Shown here: positions 10,812 to 22,466 of the stretch, piece by piece
How the letters are laid out: the number at the start of each line of letters is the position of its first letter
Numbering within the stretch: position 1 is the first letter of the stretch
Assembly (NCBI GenBank): GCA_027576995.1
Contig: JANBQC010000017.1
Coordinates: forward strand, 62,001 to 126,000
From: Dimargaris cristalligena
Lineage: Eukaryota > Kickxellomycota > Dimargaritomycetes > Dimargaritales > Dimargaritaceae
DNA length: 64,000 nt
Direction of reading: 5' to 3'
Translations under genes and position numbers: made by a program
Notes under the pieces: model-generated
Database searches by the model: none
Told to the model about the DNA's origin: nothing
The model's input: only the letters and a program-made list of their open reading frames with translations

Positions 10812-12702
10812 ATGCCACAATGGGTATTAAGGGTTCGGAAAGAGAGGACGTTCATCATGGTCGTTGTGGGCCTGGCCCTATTTACGTAAGTATTGTCTGA
10901 TTTCCTGGGTTGTCCGTGCAGGGCGGGTTAATCGTAGATTTAACCTTCCGACATCTATATATGACTGGCTATATTACCCAACACTAACTTACCAACTTCC
11001 TAACTAACCGCACCCATATCTGTGACTACTATTAACTATTGACACCGAATTTCCTCTAATGTGCATCCTTCAGTGATATGGCCATGTACGGAATAGTGGT
11101 ATGTAAAAACAACCTACCTATATTGCCAAGTATACAAATTTACTCCAATATAAGACCATATTCACCTTTTGCAGCATCTATAAATGATAAATACATTGAA
11201 GCCTCATACTAACCTCGGCAATTTACCCGATATCACCATTCCCTTATATCGGTATTCTGTAATTAACCTATACAGGTCCCGGTACTTCCTTCGCTCCTCG
11301 AAGATATGGTCGACAATGTCAGTATGTCCAATGGTCTACTGACGGGGTCTTTCGGTAAGTCATACAACTCGCACCTTTACTTGTTGCAACAGTACCAAGA
11401 AGTGACTAACCGTTGCATAAACCAGCATCACCGCACTGGATCGGTTTAACCCCCATGGCAACTTTTGCTAACCACGCCACCCCCCTAACATTTTCCATCC
11501 CATGAAATGTCCGTTAATTTTAATCCTCGCCTCCTACAGCACTGGGCCTCCTGTTCGGTGCCCCTATATCCGGTAAATTAAGCGACGTGTATCGGAACCG
11601 GCAACTCCCCATGTGCATTGGCCTAGGCGCCCTCCTGCTCTCGACCATTATGTTTAGCCTCGCCAATGTCTACTGGTTGCTCATAGTGGCCCGGATTCTT
11701 CAAGGTGCGGCCAGTGGTGCTTCCTGGGCCGTGGGGTTCAGTATGGTAGCCGACGTGTACCCCCCGGAAAAGGCCGGCGTGGCAATGGGTACCATCATGG
11801 GCTGCAATACCCTGGGTCACCTCCTGGGACCGACCCTCGGCGGAGTTTTATTTGAAGCCGGTGGGCGCCACGCCCCTTTCATTTTCGGGGCCTGTTTAGC
11901 GCTCGTGGATTTATTGGCCCGGATAGTGGTGGGGGAGACCATCAACTGGAAGGTCACGCATTTGCGCTCCGAAGACGGAACCGGACCCTATGTCGAAGCC
12001 CCCATGGTGAACCTGCCCTTCACCAAAATGATTGCTAGTTGGCGGGTCCTGGCCGTTTGTATGGGTACGTTCGCGAGCGCCTCGGTACTCTCGGGAGTGG
12101 ACCCTATTCTACCCTTGTTTCTGGAATCCACCTTCAACCTCAATCCCGGGTTAGTGGGCGTCGTGTTCATTGCCCTGGTGATCCCCAATGTTATCGTGTC
12201 CCCCGTCATTGGCTGGTTACTGGACCGGTTCAAGCCCAATCGCATTTATCTGATCAGTTTGGGTCTGGTCCTTATCGGAACCTTGTCCCCTATGATTACC
12301 CTAACTAAAACGTTAACCACCCATGTCGTTACGCTCGTTTTTCTGGGCGCCACGCTATCCGTGGCCCTCGCCCCGACTACCCCCGAGCTGCTCTACTATA
12401 TGCATGATATGGGTAGCAATTCCTACGGGGTAGTGTACGCCCTATTCAATGTCGTTTTTTCACTCGGCATGTTCGTCGGTCCAATCATGGCCGGCGCCTT
12501 ATACGAGTCGACTAGTTTCTTGATCACTATGTTGGCACTCATGGGACTGATCTTATCCGTTGCCGTTGTGCTCGTTTGCGGGGAAACTTATAGGATTCTA
12601 TTCCGTCGAACTCATTATCCAGTAGAGACAAAGGAGATCGAGGCTGAGACTGGAACTGGGACTGAGTGTGAGGCTATGGTTGATGTGAAGGAACTGCCCT
12701 AA
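10812..12702 (+). CDS. MFS transporter resembling vesicular amine / SLC18-type carriers, 446 aa, four exons
   Basis: Exons: 10812-10885, 11074-11098, 11276-11354, 11540-12702; phases 2, 0 and 1 join exactly to give 447 codons including TAA. The start MPQWVLRVRKERTFIMVV leads directly into the first membrane helix. The order of hydrophobic segments fits a 12-helix major facilitator. The second loop carries MFS motif A (GKLSDVYRNR, residues 71-80). The region SGASWAVGFSMVADVYPPEK with the following GLGP-like LLGPTLGG block is typical of the drug:H+ antiporter and vesicular amine transporter (SLC18) branch. These proteins exchange protons for cationic amines or drugs; the substrate here is unknown. 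The C-terminal tail is short, acidic and Thr/Glu-rich. Exon 2 is only 25 nt and encodes DMAMYGIV of helix 1, which explains why the N-terminus is easily missed. It is convergent with bL35m. Confidence 0.88.
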
Positions 12703-13282
12703 AAGTTTGGCTTTGGGTTGGGCTCTGAGTCGATGTCCTTTTTCTATTTATCTCGGCCACCCATTGCTTTATTTCTAATCACTTATAATTTATGCTTCAT
12801 AATTAAAGCCCTCGGCATAATCTTCATTGTGTATCATTCGCTAATCATAGTGAAATCACCCAGTTTATATCGAAATGGGGCATATGTGGAAGCTACTCAG
12901 CTCATCTATATAAGTCCTCAACGGAATGTAAATAGGAACAAGGGAGGCCTATTTCGGTCTGGCCGGGATTATGTGCCCTTGGAACCGGGCTTTTGGGCTA
13001 AAAGTAGAATTCGGCCAACCATACGTAAAAGTTCGCTTCACAAATGAATTTAAGACTTCATTATCAGGCGAGTTGATGAAATAAAATCCTCTTTAATTTA
13101 CAAGGCAACGTTAACCGAGGAATGGTCCCATTGGCAATATAATAATATTTACTCGTATTACCATTTATTAAAGCAAAAAAAGGGGGGAGGTGTGAATCTT
13201 AGAATCCATAGGCGGAGAAATAGACTTTTAGGCCAAGACCAGCACAGAAAACGCCGGGGTTACTCGCCAAATGTAATTTAAT
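12703..13282. other. Convergent intergenic gap between the MFS gene and bL35m
   Basis: About 580 bases, AT-rich, with no recognised gene. It should hold the 3' ends and polyadenylation sites of both converging genes. A 109-codon frame here (12718-13047) is of unremarkable composition and has no recognised domain. Confidence 0.5.
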
Positions 13283-13750
13283 TTAGGCATAGGGCATCAG
13301 TTTCTTCATGTGGTTATGGTAGGCGCTAGCTAGTACCAAGGGGTGCCGCGAAGCACGCCGACGCATACCGCGCACTTTCCGGTTGAAATGGCCTCGGCTG
13401 GCGTGGGTGACACGGAATTCTCCGTGGGCGTTGAGACGGAAGCGCTTCTTGGTCCCCGAATGAGTCTTCATCTTATATTTAGTGCGCACGGTTGTAAGCA
13501 CGGAGCCCAGACCCAGGAAATTACTCGATGTGTTGCGGAAGAAGCCCGAGGCCTGGATAAGGGGGTTCCGGGGATTCGAATCGGCCCGCGTGGCCGACAT
13601 CCAGCCCGACATAAAGCGGACAGGTCCGACCGGCGATAGAGTCCGGACTATGGGTGAGTGGGAAGGCGGTAGAGATGTACAAAGGCATGCACCAGTTAAT
13701 ACTAAATCAGTACCTGGTATTTCGTTATGAGAGAGCTTCCGTGGAGGCAT
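13283..13750 (-). CDS. Mitochondrial large-subunit ribosomal protein bL35m
   Basis: The C-terminal half matches bacterial-type L35: YKMKTHSGTKKRFRLNAHGE, then SRGHFNRKVRGMRRRAS, and ends KKLMPYA. bL35m is part of the mitochondrial 54S (large) ribosomal subunit. The N-terminal part, low in acidic residues and containing Arg (SATRADSNPRN...), fits a mitochondrial targeting presequence. The start is uncertain. The longest frame begins at 13750 (155 aa); a shorter start is the ATG at 13612 (109 aa). The region 13713-13648 could also be a 66-nt intron (CCAG|GTACTG ... CATAG|TC) that keeps frame and would give 133 aa. bL35m and the PIN4-like gene diverge from the 739-bp gap to the right. Confidence 0.9.
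   Translation of the reverse strand: MPPRKLSHNEIPGTDLVLTGACLCTSLPPSHSPIVRTLSPVGPVRFMSGWMSATRADSNPRNPLIQASGFFRNTSSNFLGLGSVLTTVRTKYKMKTHSGTKKRFRLNAHGEFRVTHASRGHFNRKVRGMRRRASRHPLVLASAYHNHMKKLMPYA
13648..13713 (-). other. Possible 66-nt in-frame intron in bL35m
   Basis: On the minus strand the segment begins GTACTG, has a TATTAAC-like branch-point sequence, is pyrimidine-rich near its end and closes with CATAG. Removing it keeps the reading frame (phase 1, G|TC). Because it is open in frame, the sequence alone cannot say whether it is spliced. Confidence 0.4.
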
Positions 13751-14489
13751 CGACCTGATTATCCAGTCGACATGGTATTGTCTGGAACACGCTGGTAGCG
13801 CGGACGCGAATGCTCACCTTTAGGAAGTAGACATCTGAGGAAATGCATATTGAATACGAGATGCGGGGAGCCTAACCGATCGAAATACGAAGCTACCTGG
13901 AGCGGGTAGGGCTAGAGTTACTCAGTTATAGGCGATGGAGGGTGAGGCCGTTGGCGGTCAAGCGCTCGATCAATGATCAGCTGGGGAAACGATCGAAGGG
14001 GGTCAATTAGACAAAGTATGAAATAGCTATAGAGGAAGTCCGCATCGAGTCAGAGCAATGAAGCCGATCAGCCGCTGGATTCCCCCATGCCTAATTCTCC
14101 CTGCCCTGGTGTCTACGTTTCCCAAATGGAGCAGACTCTCTGATTCACAAGGGCTGGGGACTACTAGATCTATACGAGTAATCACACCCGCCCACATATA
14201 TAAACCTATGGTCCCAGGATCCAGAGGGGTAAGGGGTAGGGCACCACGTGATCAGCCAAATGGGGGAACTCCTATCATTCTTCCCTCATTGGGATTGCGG
14301 CGGACTTTGGCGGAGCGAAACCCACTTATGTGGAGTCTTTCCGATTCGCTGTTCCATCGTCTCATTACGCCACGGATTTCGTTGACCCACCTCTTTAAGT
14401 TTTACCATTCCCCATGTTTAACCTTGGACCACTCCAGACCATATTATCTCATTCCCGACTTTCCAATTGTGTTATTCTAAACTCGAAAA
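13751..14489. other. Divergent promoter region of bL35m and the PIN4-like gene
   Basis: About 740 bases with no recognised gene; transcription leaves it in both directions. The part next to the PIN4 start (about 14380-14480) is pyrimidine-rich on the plus strand. No RNA gene or repeat is evident. Confidence 0.5.
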
Positions 14490-15208
14490 ATGGGTAAAGC
14501 CAAAGGTAGTAAAGCCCCGGCCAAGGGCAGTAAAGACGGTAAGCACTCGGCCTACAGACAATTGTCAACTTGAGAACTAAGCAATGCGATTGCTTCTGAG
14601 ACCGGCGGAAGGTATAAGCCCTCGGCCAAACGGTACGTGAGTAGAGTGGCGCGACATTCAATACTAATACCCCACACCATTAAATACCACTACCTAAATA
14701 TACTACTTGAATCATCACACAGCCTCGGACAAAGCAGGCAAACCGACCAAGTTGAAGGCCGCCACCAGTGTCAAGGTACTATATATATATGTGTGATGCT
14801 TCGACCTATAGAAGCATTTCACCATTCTATTAAATAATACACACGGATTCAGTTCCACTAACCATACTTTTCGCCGCTAATGCTCAATATGTGCCATATA
14901 CGGGAATCGCTCGATATAACCTTCAGGTCCGCCACATTTTATGTGAAAAACACTCACGGGCCATGGAGGCCCTGCAAAAAATCAAGGTCGATAATATGCG
15001 ATTCGACAAGGTCGCCGAGCTCTATTCCGAGGATAAAGCCAAGCAAGGGGGGAGCCTGGGCTGGATGGTTCGTGGTTCCATGGTGGGGCCTTTCCAGGAT
15101 GCCGCCTTCGCTCTGACTCCTAGCACCTGCGATGCTCCCAAACTCACCGACCCTCCCGTCAAAACGGTCCATGGTTACCATATCATCATGGTGGAAGATC
15201 GGAAATAA
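14490..15208 (+). CDS. PIN4: Par14/PIN4-type parvulin peptidyl-prolyl cis-trans isomerase, 127 aa, three exons
   Basis: Exons: 14490-14538, 14723-14775, 14927-15208; phases 1 and 0 join to 128 codons including TAA. The first 34 residues are basic, Lys/Gly/Ala/Ser-rich ([15 protein letters not shown]), like the chromatin- and pre-rRNA-associated tail of human Par14. The rest is a complete parvulin domain: [54 protein letters not shown] and [13 protein letters not shown]. The second histidine of the parvulin core (GYHIIMV) and the QGG.LGW loop are intact. The domain lacks a WW module, so it is of the Par14 and not the Pin1/Ess1 type. Par14 proteins are not phosphorylation-dependent and act in ribosome biogenesis and on DNA; that role is carried over from the family. 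Confidence 0.95.
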
Positions 15209-16122
15209 GTCTACACATGGCATGGGGGGCAACAGCGAAGTAAAAGAAATACATATATAAAAATACCCATTGTACCGAGACACTAATTGGGGGGGGGATA
15301 CCCCGGTTGAATTTTATAATTCAAGCTCGATTGAATCGGAAATTACATCAATTTAGTTAGTGTGGAGAAGGGGGGGGGTAGGAGGAGTCAACAAAGCGGC
15401 GGGTAGCGTTCAAAACTAAATCGCAATACAACGTATTATACTTTGACTACATCTCGACTTTGTTATTGTTTTTTTGCACGCGAGGTAAAGTCGAGCCCAC
15501 TTAATTACATTGCAAGAGGCGGAGGCGGTTATAAAATGAACATGCGAATTATGCAAATAAAATAAGAAAAAACAATGGAAAACGAACTAAAAGAACAGGT
15601 TGATAAAGGCAGTACCTAAAAATATAAATCAAAGAACTAGACAGATACCGAAATGGGGGCGAAGCGAAGTAATGAACATAGCGAAGATGAAGAAAATGAC
15701 GAAGGCAAACTCACAGGTTGAAGCGAGGGAAATGTTAAAAATACGGTTAAAAAATTACTAGAAAAAGACACGGGTTGCGTAATTGGGCGTGTATTACCAT
15801 CCCGAACAACCCCTTCGGTACATACAAAGACCAGTCTATAGACATGATTACCAGCCAGAGCGCTATACTGAAAGTGCACGTCAGTGGAAAAAAGAGTGAA
15901 CTTGCAAACATATTGGGAATTGCATCTTGGCTCCGGATTTAGCGGGGTATCCTTCCCAGCTCGCGCTAGGAAAAACACAAAGTACATATATAAAATATAA
16001 TAAACGGGTACGTCCTTGCAATCGGATGGCTTGTAAGGGAGGAACATGGCGAGGGGTGCTAATAAAATCCAATTAGAATTACTAAGATTACGGTGCACGA
16101 ATATCCTTGGTTAAGGGGTATT
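15209..16122. other. Convergent intergenic gap between the PIN4-like and HMG-box genes
   Basis: About 900 bases with no recognised gene. The part at 15637-16098 is open for 153 codons on the minus strand directly downstream of the HMG-box stop, but its composition and position fit a 3' untranslated region. G runs occur near 15290 and 15370. Confidence 0.5.
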
Positions 16123-17983
16123 TTAAAGAGTAGGGATGGAACTCTGCATAATGACGTCAAGCTGATTATCCAAATCCTCGTGGGCCTGGTTTCCATTGGT
16201 GCCATTTTCCTGCTTCGGGACCATTTGCGAGGCGGCGTTATGGTAACCGATGCTATCCATTTGGGTAAAGAAATTAGCCGACGCTTGGTTGTGGTTATTC
16301 GCATGGGCCGAACGGTGAATGGTATCGTCGGAACTGGTCAGCTGGTGTGGTGCACGGTAGTTCATCTGCGTGTTATACAAATCCTGGGCGGAAGTAGTAG
16401 CTCCACGGCGAGTATCGGATTCTTGACTGAAATTGGGGCCAGTCGAGCCGTTCTGCAAGGCGAAGAGTATATGGACAAATGTATTGATGTAGGGGTGAAT
16501 ATGAGTAAATGGGGGGGGGGGGTTCTGGGTAGACCTGGTGCCTGTAACTTTAGGTTAGGTATTTGTATTGATACAACAGTAGCTGGCGATTTGGCAAAGT
16601 GGGAATAGTTAAAAAAAAGGGGGGCGATAGAAAGGACGAGGGGGTAGGGGGAGAGGGGGGTGGGTGTGGGTGGCTAGCGCGATTTGGGACTAACAATACA
16701 GTAACTTAATATCTGTCGGTCGAGCTGCTTACCTGCTGTAGGGGGAACTGGGAATACATGGCCGATTGCATACTGGCCGAGAGGGATTCTTGAGCCCGAT
16801 CGTAATTCTGGGCCTTGTGAAAAAGGTCGGTCCCAACACTTCCGGATGGGTACGAAACCGCACCAGAGGTAGCGGCACCATTCACGACCTGACGCTGGGC
16901 ATTATTTTCGGCCTGCATATCAAAAACCTGGGCTGGGCTACCGTAGGACCAGCCGGTTAGACCAGTGGGAGCATGGCCGTGTCCGTGGGCAGTCTGGGCA
17001 GTCTGGGCATTGTGGGCATGCGCATGGGGGTGGGCAGTGCCAGCACTAACGTTGGGGTTGGGGACGTTGGCGGTCATGGTGGGTCGATAGTGATAGTTGG
17101 AAGAGGGCATGTCCGAGCTGTAGGTCGCGCGGGCCATGCCAGATACGGCGGCGCGAGGAATGTTCCCCACCAAGGGCAAACCGTGGGCTGACATCATCTT
17201 GAGGTAAGAGTTGGCCCCGGGTACCCCGTAGCCCGGAAGGGACACCATGGGGTTCATGCCGTTGTACATAGGAAAGGACTGGACGTGGTTTTGGGCTAAG
17301 GACGAATCCATCATGAAGTCCTGACCCTCGACACCCGTCTCGGGTGAGGAGTTGGGACCGGCGGCCCCATGCCCGCCGTGGTGGCCATGGGGATGGAGGT
17401 GCCCCGGGTGATGACCGTGGGGGTGCCGGTGGTGCTGATGATGGGGCACCATAGCGTGGTGATGGTGGTGGTGTTGCTGCTGTTGTTGTTGTTGCTGCAA
17501 CTGATGATGGTGGTGCAGATGGCCGGGGTGAAGGTGGTTGTGGTGTTGGTGGCTCTGTTCTTTGGGTGGATTAGGGGGGATTTTACCATACTTTTTAACG
17601 TCATCTTCGTAACGCTTACGATCCTCCTCAGCCATTACCACAAAGGGGCGCTTATCATCCTCGTTCAACTGTTTCCATTCCTCACCCATTCGGCTGATGA
17701 ATTCGCGGTGCCCAATGGCCAGCTCGTCCTCCGTACGCCTTTTGCGGCGGTCATTAACAAAATATATGAAGGAATTGCGGAAGCGCTTGTAAATTCGCTT
17801 GGGCTTCTCCTCATTCTTCACGGGTGAGTGGGGGTCCACTAGAGTAAAGGAGACCTGGGAGGTCGGCGACGCGGTTGACGAGGACCCATTCGACATGGCC
17901 GGCAGTGCCATTCCTGAGGGACTGTCCATACCGGACATGGTTGCCATGCGGAAGTTTTCCGAGAGATCCATGAAGCTATTCAT
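16123..17983 (-). CDS. HMG-box transcription factor with poly-Gln and poly-His tracts, 526 aa, two exons
   Basis: Exons (minus): 17983-16733 and 16452-16123, joined at a CAG|GTAAGC donor and a TTGCAG acceptor in phase 0 (417 + 110 codons, TAA at 16123). Residues about 62-134 are an HMG box: KRFRNSFIYFVNDRRKR, HREFISRMGEEWKQL, KRPFVVMAEEDRKRYED. The FRNSFIYF wedge and the conserved Trp (EEWKQL) are present, so DNA binding and bending is expected. The nearest families are fungal sequence-specific HMG regulators (Rox1/MATA-HMG-like); the specific role is not known. After the box come a long His-rich region (about 145-203), a run of eight Gln (163-170) and six His (171-176). The remainder is Ser/Asn/Gln-rich with no other domain. 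The 280-nt intron contains a run of 12 G (plus-strand 16511-16522). Confidence 0.9.
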
Positions 17984-18556
17984 CTGTCGGAAATTTGCAT
18001 TATTGGATCTTATGAATAGGGTGGTTAATGGTAGAGCTGCGGCTAAAGACCGGCCTCATTGAGAAGATGGAGTGCTGCAATTGGGATTATAATTATGAGT
18101 ACAACTGGACTCGTGAACCCTCACTTACTATGGTCGTCTTGCAACGTTCGAGGGTTGAATACTCTGTAGAGCGATACCACGGCAATGGCTAGCTAGTGGA
18201 ATTGGCCTCCAACTTAGTGTAACAAGCAGTCACGCGGTTATTAAGTAGCAAACGTAATGAGACGGAATATGGAGGAGGGGGGGTTGGATGCCTGGCACCA
18301 GTAACTAGAATAGGGATCAAATGTGAATTATCAATAAAAGAGTAGGGTTGCCGGCTGAGCCTGGTTGGCAAAGATTAATATTAAGCGATATTACGAATAA
18401 AGGAGCACAATAATGGACGTGGCTGATTGTAAACAAATGGTTAGAGTTGCAGAGAAATATAGAGATAGAGAGAATGACACAGTAAGAGTATAAGGTGGCC
18501 CAGCCGGTATATCAATAGTAGGGCCGAGACAAGAAAGTGAGAGTATAGGAGAAGGG

Positions 18557-18566
<10 letters not shown>

Positions 18567-18589
<23 letters not shown>
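18567..18589. repeat. (GA)n microsatellite
   Basis: About 11.5 perfect GA units, with a degenerate GA-rich extension to the left (from about 18557), in the upstream region of the HMG-box gene. Confidence 0.9.
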
Positions 18590-19032
18590 TCGTTATAAGT
18601 GAAAGACGAACTAGATGGTTATATAGTGGTGGTGTATAATAGTGGGTTAGGGGAATGATTGGCAACGGGATGTTGATATACGTGCCCCTGAAAAGTAGTA
18701 ACACACTCCGGTTTCGGCCTGGGTCGCGGGCCCTCTGGTCTACGGGGTCCTCTCTCCACTTCCTGGCCCAGCCTACGGTGTACACGGTCGACATGAGCCC
18801 ACTTCACACTGTTAGTTTCCGACCTGTGTGCGCGATTTGGAAGAGAGGGAAGGGGGGTGGGTGGTGGGATGTGACGGGAGGGGGTTGGGAAAGTGAGGAC
18901 GGCGTACTCAGCTAGGCGCATCATATGAAGTGCTCTATGGGATTACTGGTTTCGGACCCCGTTCTACCATATCGGTGTCGACCCCAGACGCGATTGGGAC
19001 CACCACGCGAACGGATAGGGGTTCGCTGTGTA

Positions 19033-19055
19033 TAATAATAATAATAATAATAATA
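19033..19055. repeat. (TAA)n microsatellite
   Basis: Over seven perfect TAA units in intergenic DNA between the HMG-box gene and DPB4. Confidence 0.9.
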
Positions 19056-22000
19056 GTTCGATGGATAGACTAAACGGTGGGTATATAACACCTATTTGCC
19101 TGCAGTCTTGTGTTTGGGTATTATCAGAGCATGCCGTGGCTTGTCGCGCACAGCTATCCCTCAGCTAACGGGCAACCTACTTGTGGCGCTAAATTGAGTT
19201 ATGAATGACTCAGTAGGTACAAACCTACATCTCCCTTACTTACTAAGGCGACATGCTCCAGGATATACCTGGCCTATAGTTGGCGCTGTTGGCCATCTCC
19301 CCATTCGGCCTCCAACGGTCCTACAGGGCGCCACTATATAGGTATATATCTCCATACCAAGTAGCTATATCTCTGTAGTGCTGCATGTACCACTGGGCAC
19401 ACGTGCCGCGTGATGTATGGTCTGGGCGAGTGGAAGTACGAAGGACAAAGAAACAGGAAATTGGAGAATCCACGGTTTCATTTCTTCGTTGAGCACCTAC
19501 AACCGGTGCGTAATGCCAGAACCGATCGAGGTCTTGGAAAAATACACGTCGGTAATACAAACCCCCCCCCCACCATAGATACCAACCTCCCTAGCCAACC
19601 CACCCTTGAATCATGCATCCAAATGCACTTTTACATCCCTTGTCCTTTCCACCTAACATACCTCTACAGCTCCAATGATGTTTATTTTCTTGGCCATATG
19701 TGGTTTGTTACTCTAGGTGGCGACGCCTTTGGTATTTAGTGTCCATTCGATACGTCCCGTTCGGGGTGAAAGGGGGGGGCGTAGAAAGCGATGCGAAACC
19801 ACCATAATCCAACTGCTAAACACCGGATGCCGAGGGATGTATGTATTTAATGGAGTCCACATAGGCCCATGAATCAATTAACAGCACCTCGCAATTGGTA
19901 TGCAAGGGGAAACCTCATTACACCATCTCCTTGGTCCTAGAAGCCAATCGCTGAGGTTCCTCGTGGCTGTGGTTGACCTCCCTCCTCCTTCTCCTCCTCA
20001 ATCATTAATGTGTTTTCTGCTCATACCCCCCCCTCCTCTGTCTTTCCTCCTTCCGGCGGATTAATATAGACGATTAGCTTATTATGTTATAAACTAGTTT
20101 GGCAGGTAATAAATGTACGAGCCAAACCATAAAACACGGGGCCAATTTCTTTAGGAACTAGGAAGATTTCCCCTCGTAGAAGCTAGCCGGTAGTGAAATG
20201 CATTGGTGACGGGGAAAATTTCACTAAATCCAAAAATAATAGCCAGTCACTAATAACATTACTGCAGGACCGGCCCTTCCAAGATTACATAATAGGGGCG
20301 GAATATAAATATCGAGGGAATTGATGGTACAGGGCCGGAGTCAAAATTTGAAACCGGCCGTCGTTTCAGCCCAGCGGGGGTATCAGAGATAACTAAATCG
20401 ATACTTTACTCGCCGTCCATGATCGCGTGCCGACGGTGGTTCATTGTCCGAATGAAACTTTAATGTTTGACTCAAATTACTGAGCCCCAAAGTTGGACCG
20501 CTGGAGGGACCGATGATATCAGAGGCACATGCATTGGAGGGGGTAGCGATGCGTTTATATCTTGGCATTAGCAGGCGGGTTGTTTTCCGTCAATGACGTT
20601 TATCAGGCGCACCTATGGACGGGAGGGGGGGGGGTGAGGAGACTAGTGTGCTACTTGCGGCCCATTCGGTTTTGGATTAGTATTTCCTATCCAGTAACTA
20701 GGTAGATGAAAAACTCATTGGCCACCCAGAATCAAATGTGGTCGATCGATCTCTGGTTCATTTTGTAATTCAATAATCCCCTCGCAACATCTCCATGATC
20801 TCCTTGGTGCCCACTCCGATTCAACGATGGCATGAAATATCATTCAAAACGGGTGCAGACCACTTGTCTAACCCCAGACGAGCGGTAATTGCCACTCCAT
20901 ACGGTGTTAAGCGATAGCAAACCTATATTAATTAAAGCTGGGTATGGTGGGGCCCCTCGAGTTATACCAATCCACCGATTAAAAGCAGGTGCCTATTTAT
21001 TTTCGTATTCCATAGTGTGGATGCACTAGCTGACCCTTAGGATCCGTTTGGGTTCAGTTGGTAACTGGTCTCTCGCCCACACTAGCAGATGGTCCGTGGT
21101 GGGAGAGATGGGACAGGGGAGATAACATACGGTAGGTCTCTGCCCCTGAGAAACAATGGCCGGCTGTCCCTTTTTCCCATACAATCCACTCCGACTACGG
21201 TGGCCTAGAAGATGCGGGTTATAGGATATTGACTGTTAGGGCATGCGAATCATTTTGCATAAATTAGTGCGCTTATATGCCGCTGTACCTTTAAAACCAG
21301 CATTATACGTATTCCACAACATAGTGCCAGTTTATTGGCCAGCTGTGTTCCTGGGTGCGGGAGTGAGGGGCTCCCGAATTGAAGCAGGTACTGAAGGAGT
21401 TACATTTGCCACGGTGAAATTCCCATATCCAAAGTTGACTAGAAGATGCCCCAATGCGATCCCCCCTCCATCTCCTTCCTGGTGGGGTGGGGTAATATTT
21501 TCGCACCCTGTCCCTTCCTTTCCGATTTAGCCCCGCTCTCTCCACCTCCTCACTAGGACCGCTGTGCGTTTGGTACCAGGGGGTGTATACACGGACCGTC
21601 CCCTTTCTCCCCATGTGCATACTGGGCCTAAAAACTTACGGGACTATACCTACCCTGGCATGGAGAATCATTAGGGGCACCTCCCCTTCTCCAATCACAC
21701 GTTTCACGGTCTATTTATTTTAGATGGCCTGGTTAAGGTCGCTCAGTTGCGTGTACCTTTTCTCCCCTTGAGCTGCCTTTCTACGGACGAATCGCACCCA
21801 AGCTGGTCCATATCGCATTCACCCACTCCCGCAACAGTGGTCGCCCCTGGTAGGCCTGGGTCTTTCCCCTTTCCTCCGGGCAAAATCCATGGTTCGAAGG
21901 TGGAATACTGTAGCTGTAGCTGATGGTGGATGCCGCAAGCACAAAATTGAGTATGTCGCTGGAACCTGAACATGTACCAACTGGGATTGCCCCCGAATAC

Positions 22001-22466
22001 AATTCATATACCTTCACCCCCTTTAACTATACTTCATGTAAGGGAAATCCTGGATTGCGTCCCCAGCTGTTGGATAACTTGTGTTAGGGTTAGGAAAGCC
22101 ATCCCCTCCTCATTCAGGAACAGTTAATATCACGTGATCTTCAAAGTGCCTATCCCCTTACCCTGAAATAGGTGGCTATTGAATGCCAGCCGAACGGTAT
22201 ACCAAAACAGAACAACAGTTAGTGCACAGCATATGAGAGACTCAAGCCATTCGGAATGGCTAAGGGGTACACTACTGTTGCTCGAAGTGCCCCCACATTT
22301 CTTGACAGCAATGCCAGCTCATTGAACGCTTTCTTGTAACTTAATACTGTAAACTGTACCTGTCGCCCTGCTAAATTTAAATATCCGCTATTGTACAAAG
22401 CGCCCTGCATTCCGACATTCCACCTGGTCCCGAATTCATAACCTTCTCCCCCCAATTCTATACACC

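Larger units (their letters stand above)
17984..22466. other. 4.5-kb divergent intergenic region between the HMG-box gene and DPB4
   Basis: No gene is recognised in this long gap, which contains the HMG-box promoter (17984 onwards) and the DPB4 promoter (up to 22466). It holds a (GA)n run at 18567-18589, a (TAA)n run at 19033-19055 and several G/C homopolymers. A 61-codon ATG frame on the minus strand (20568-20383) and other short frames have no recognisable domain. A long upstream region is in keeping with a developmentally regulated HMG gene, but that is inference. Confidence 0.5.

Noticed and set aside
15637..16098. 153-codon minus-strand frame downstream of the HMG-box stop
   Set aside because: No ATG at its beginning, Ser/Phe-rich end from a pyrimidine-rich tract, and position fits a 3' untranslated region.
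17369..17827. 152-codon plus-strand frame rich in Val and Leu
   Set aside because: It is the complement of the His/Gln repeat and HMG box of the minus-strand gene.
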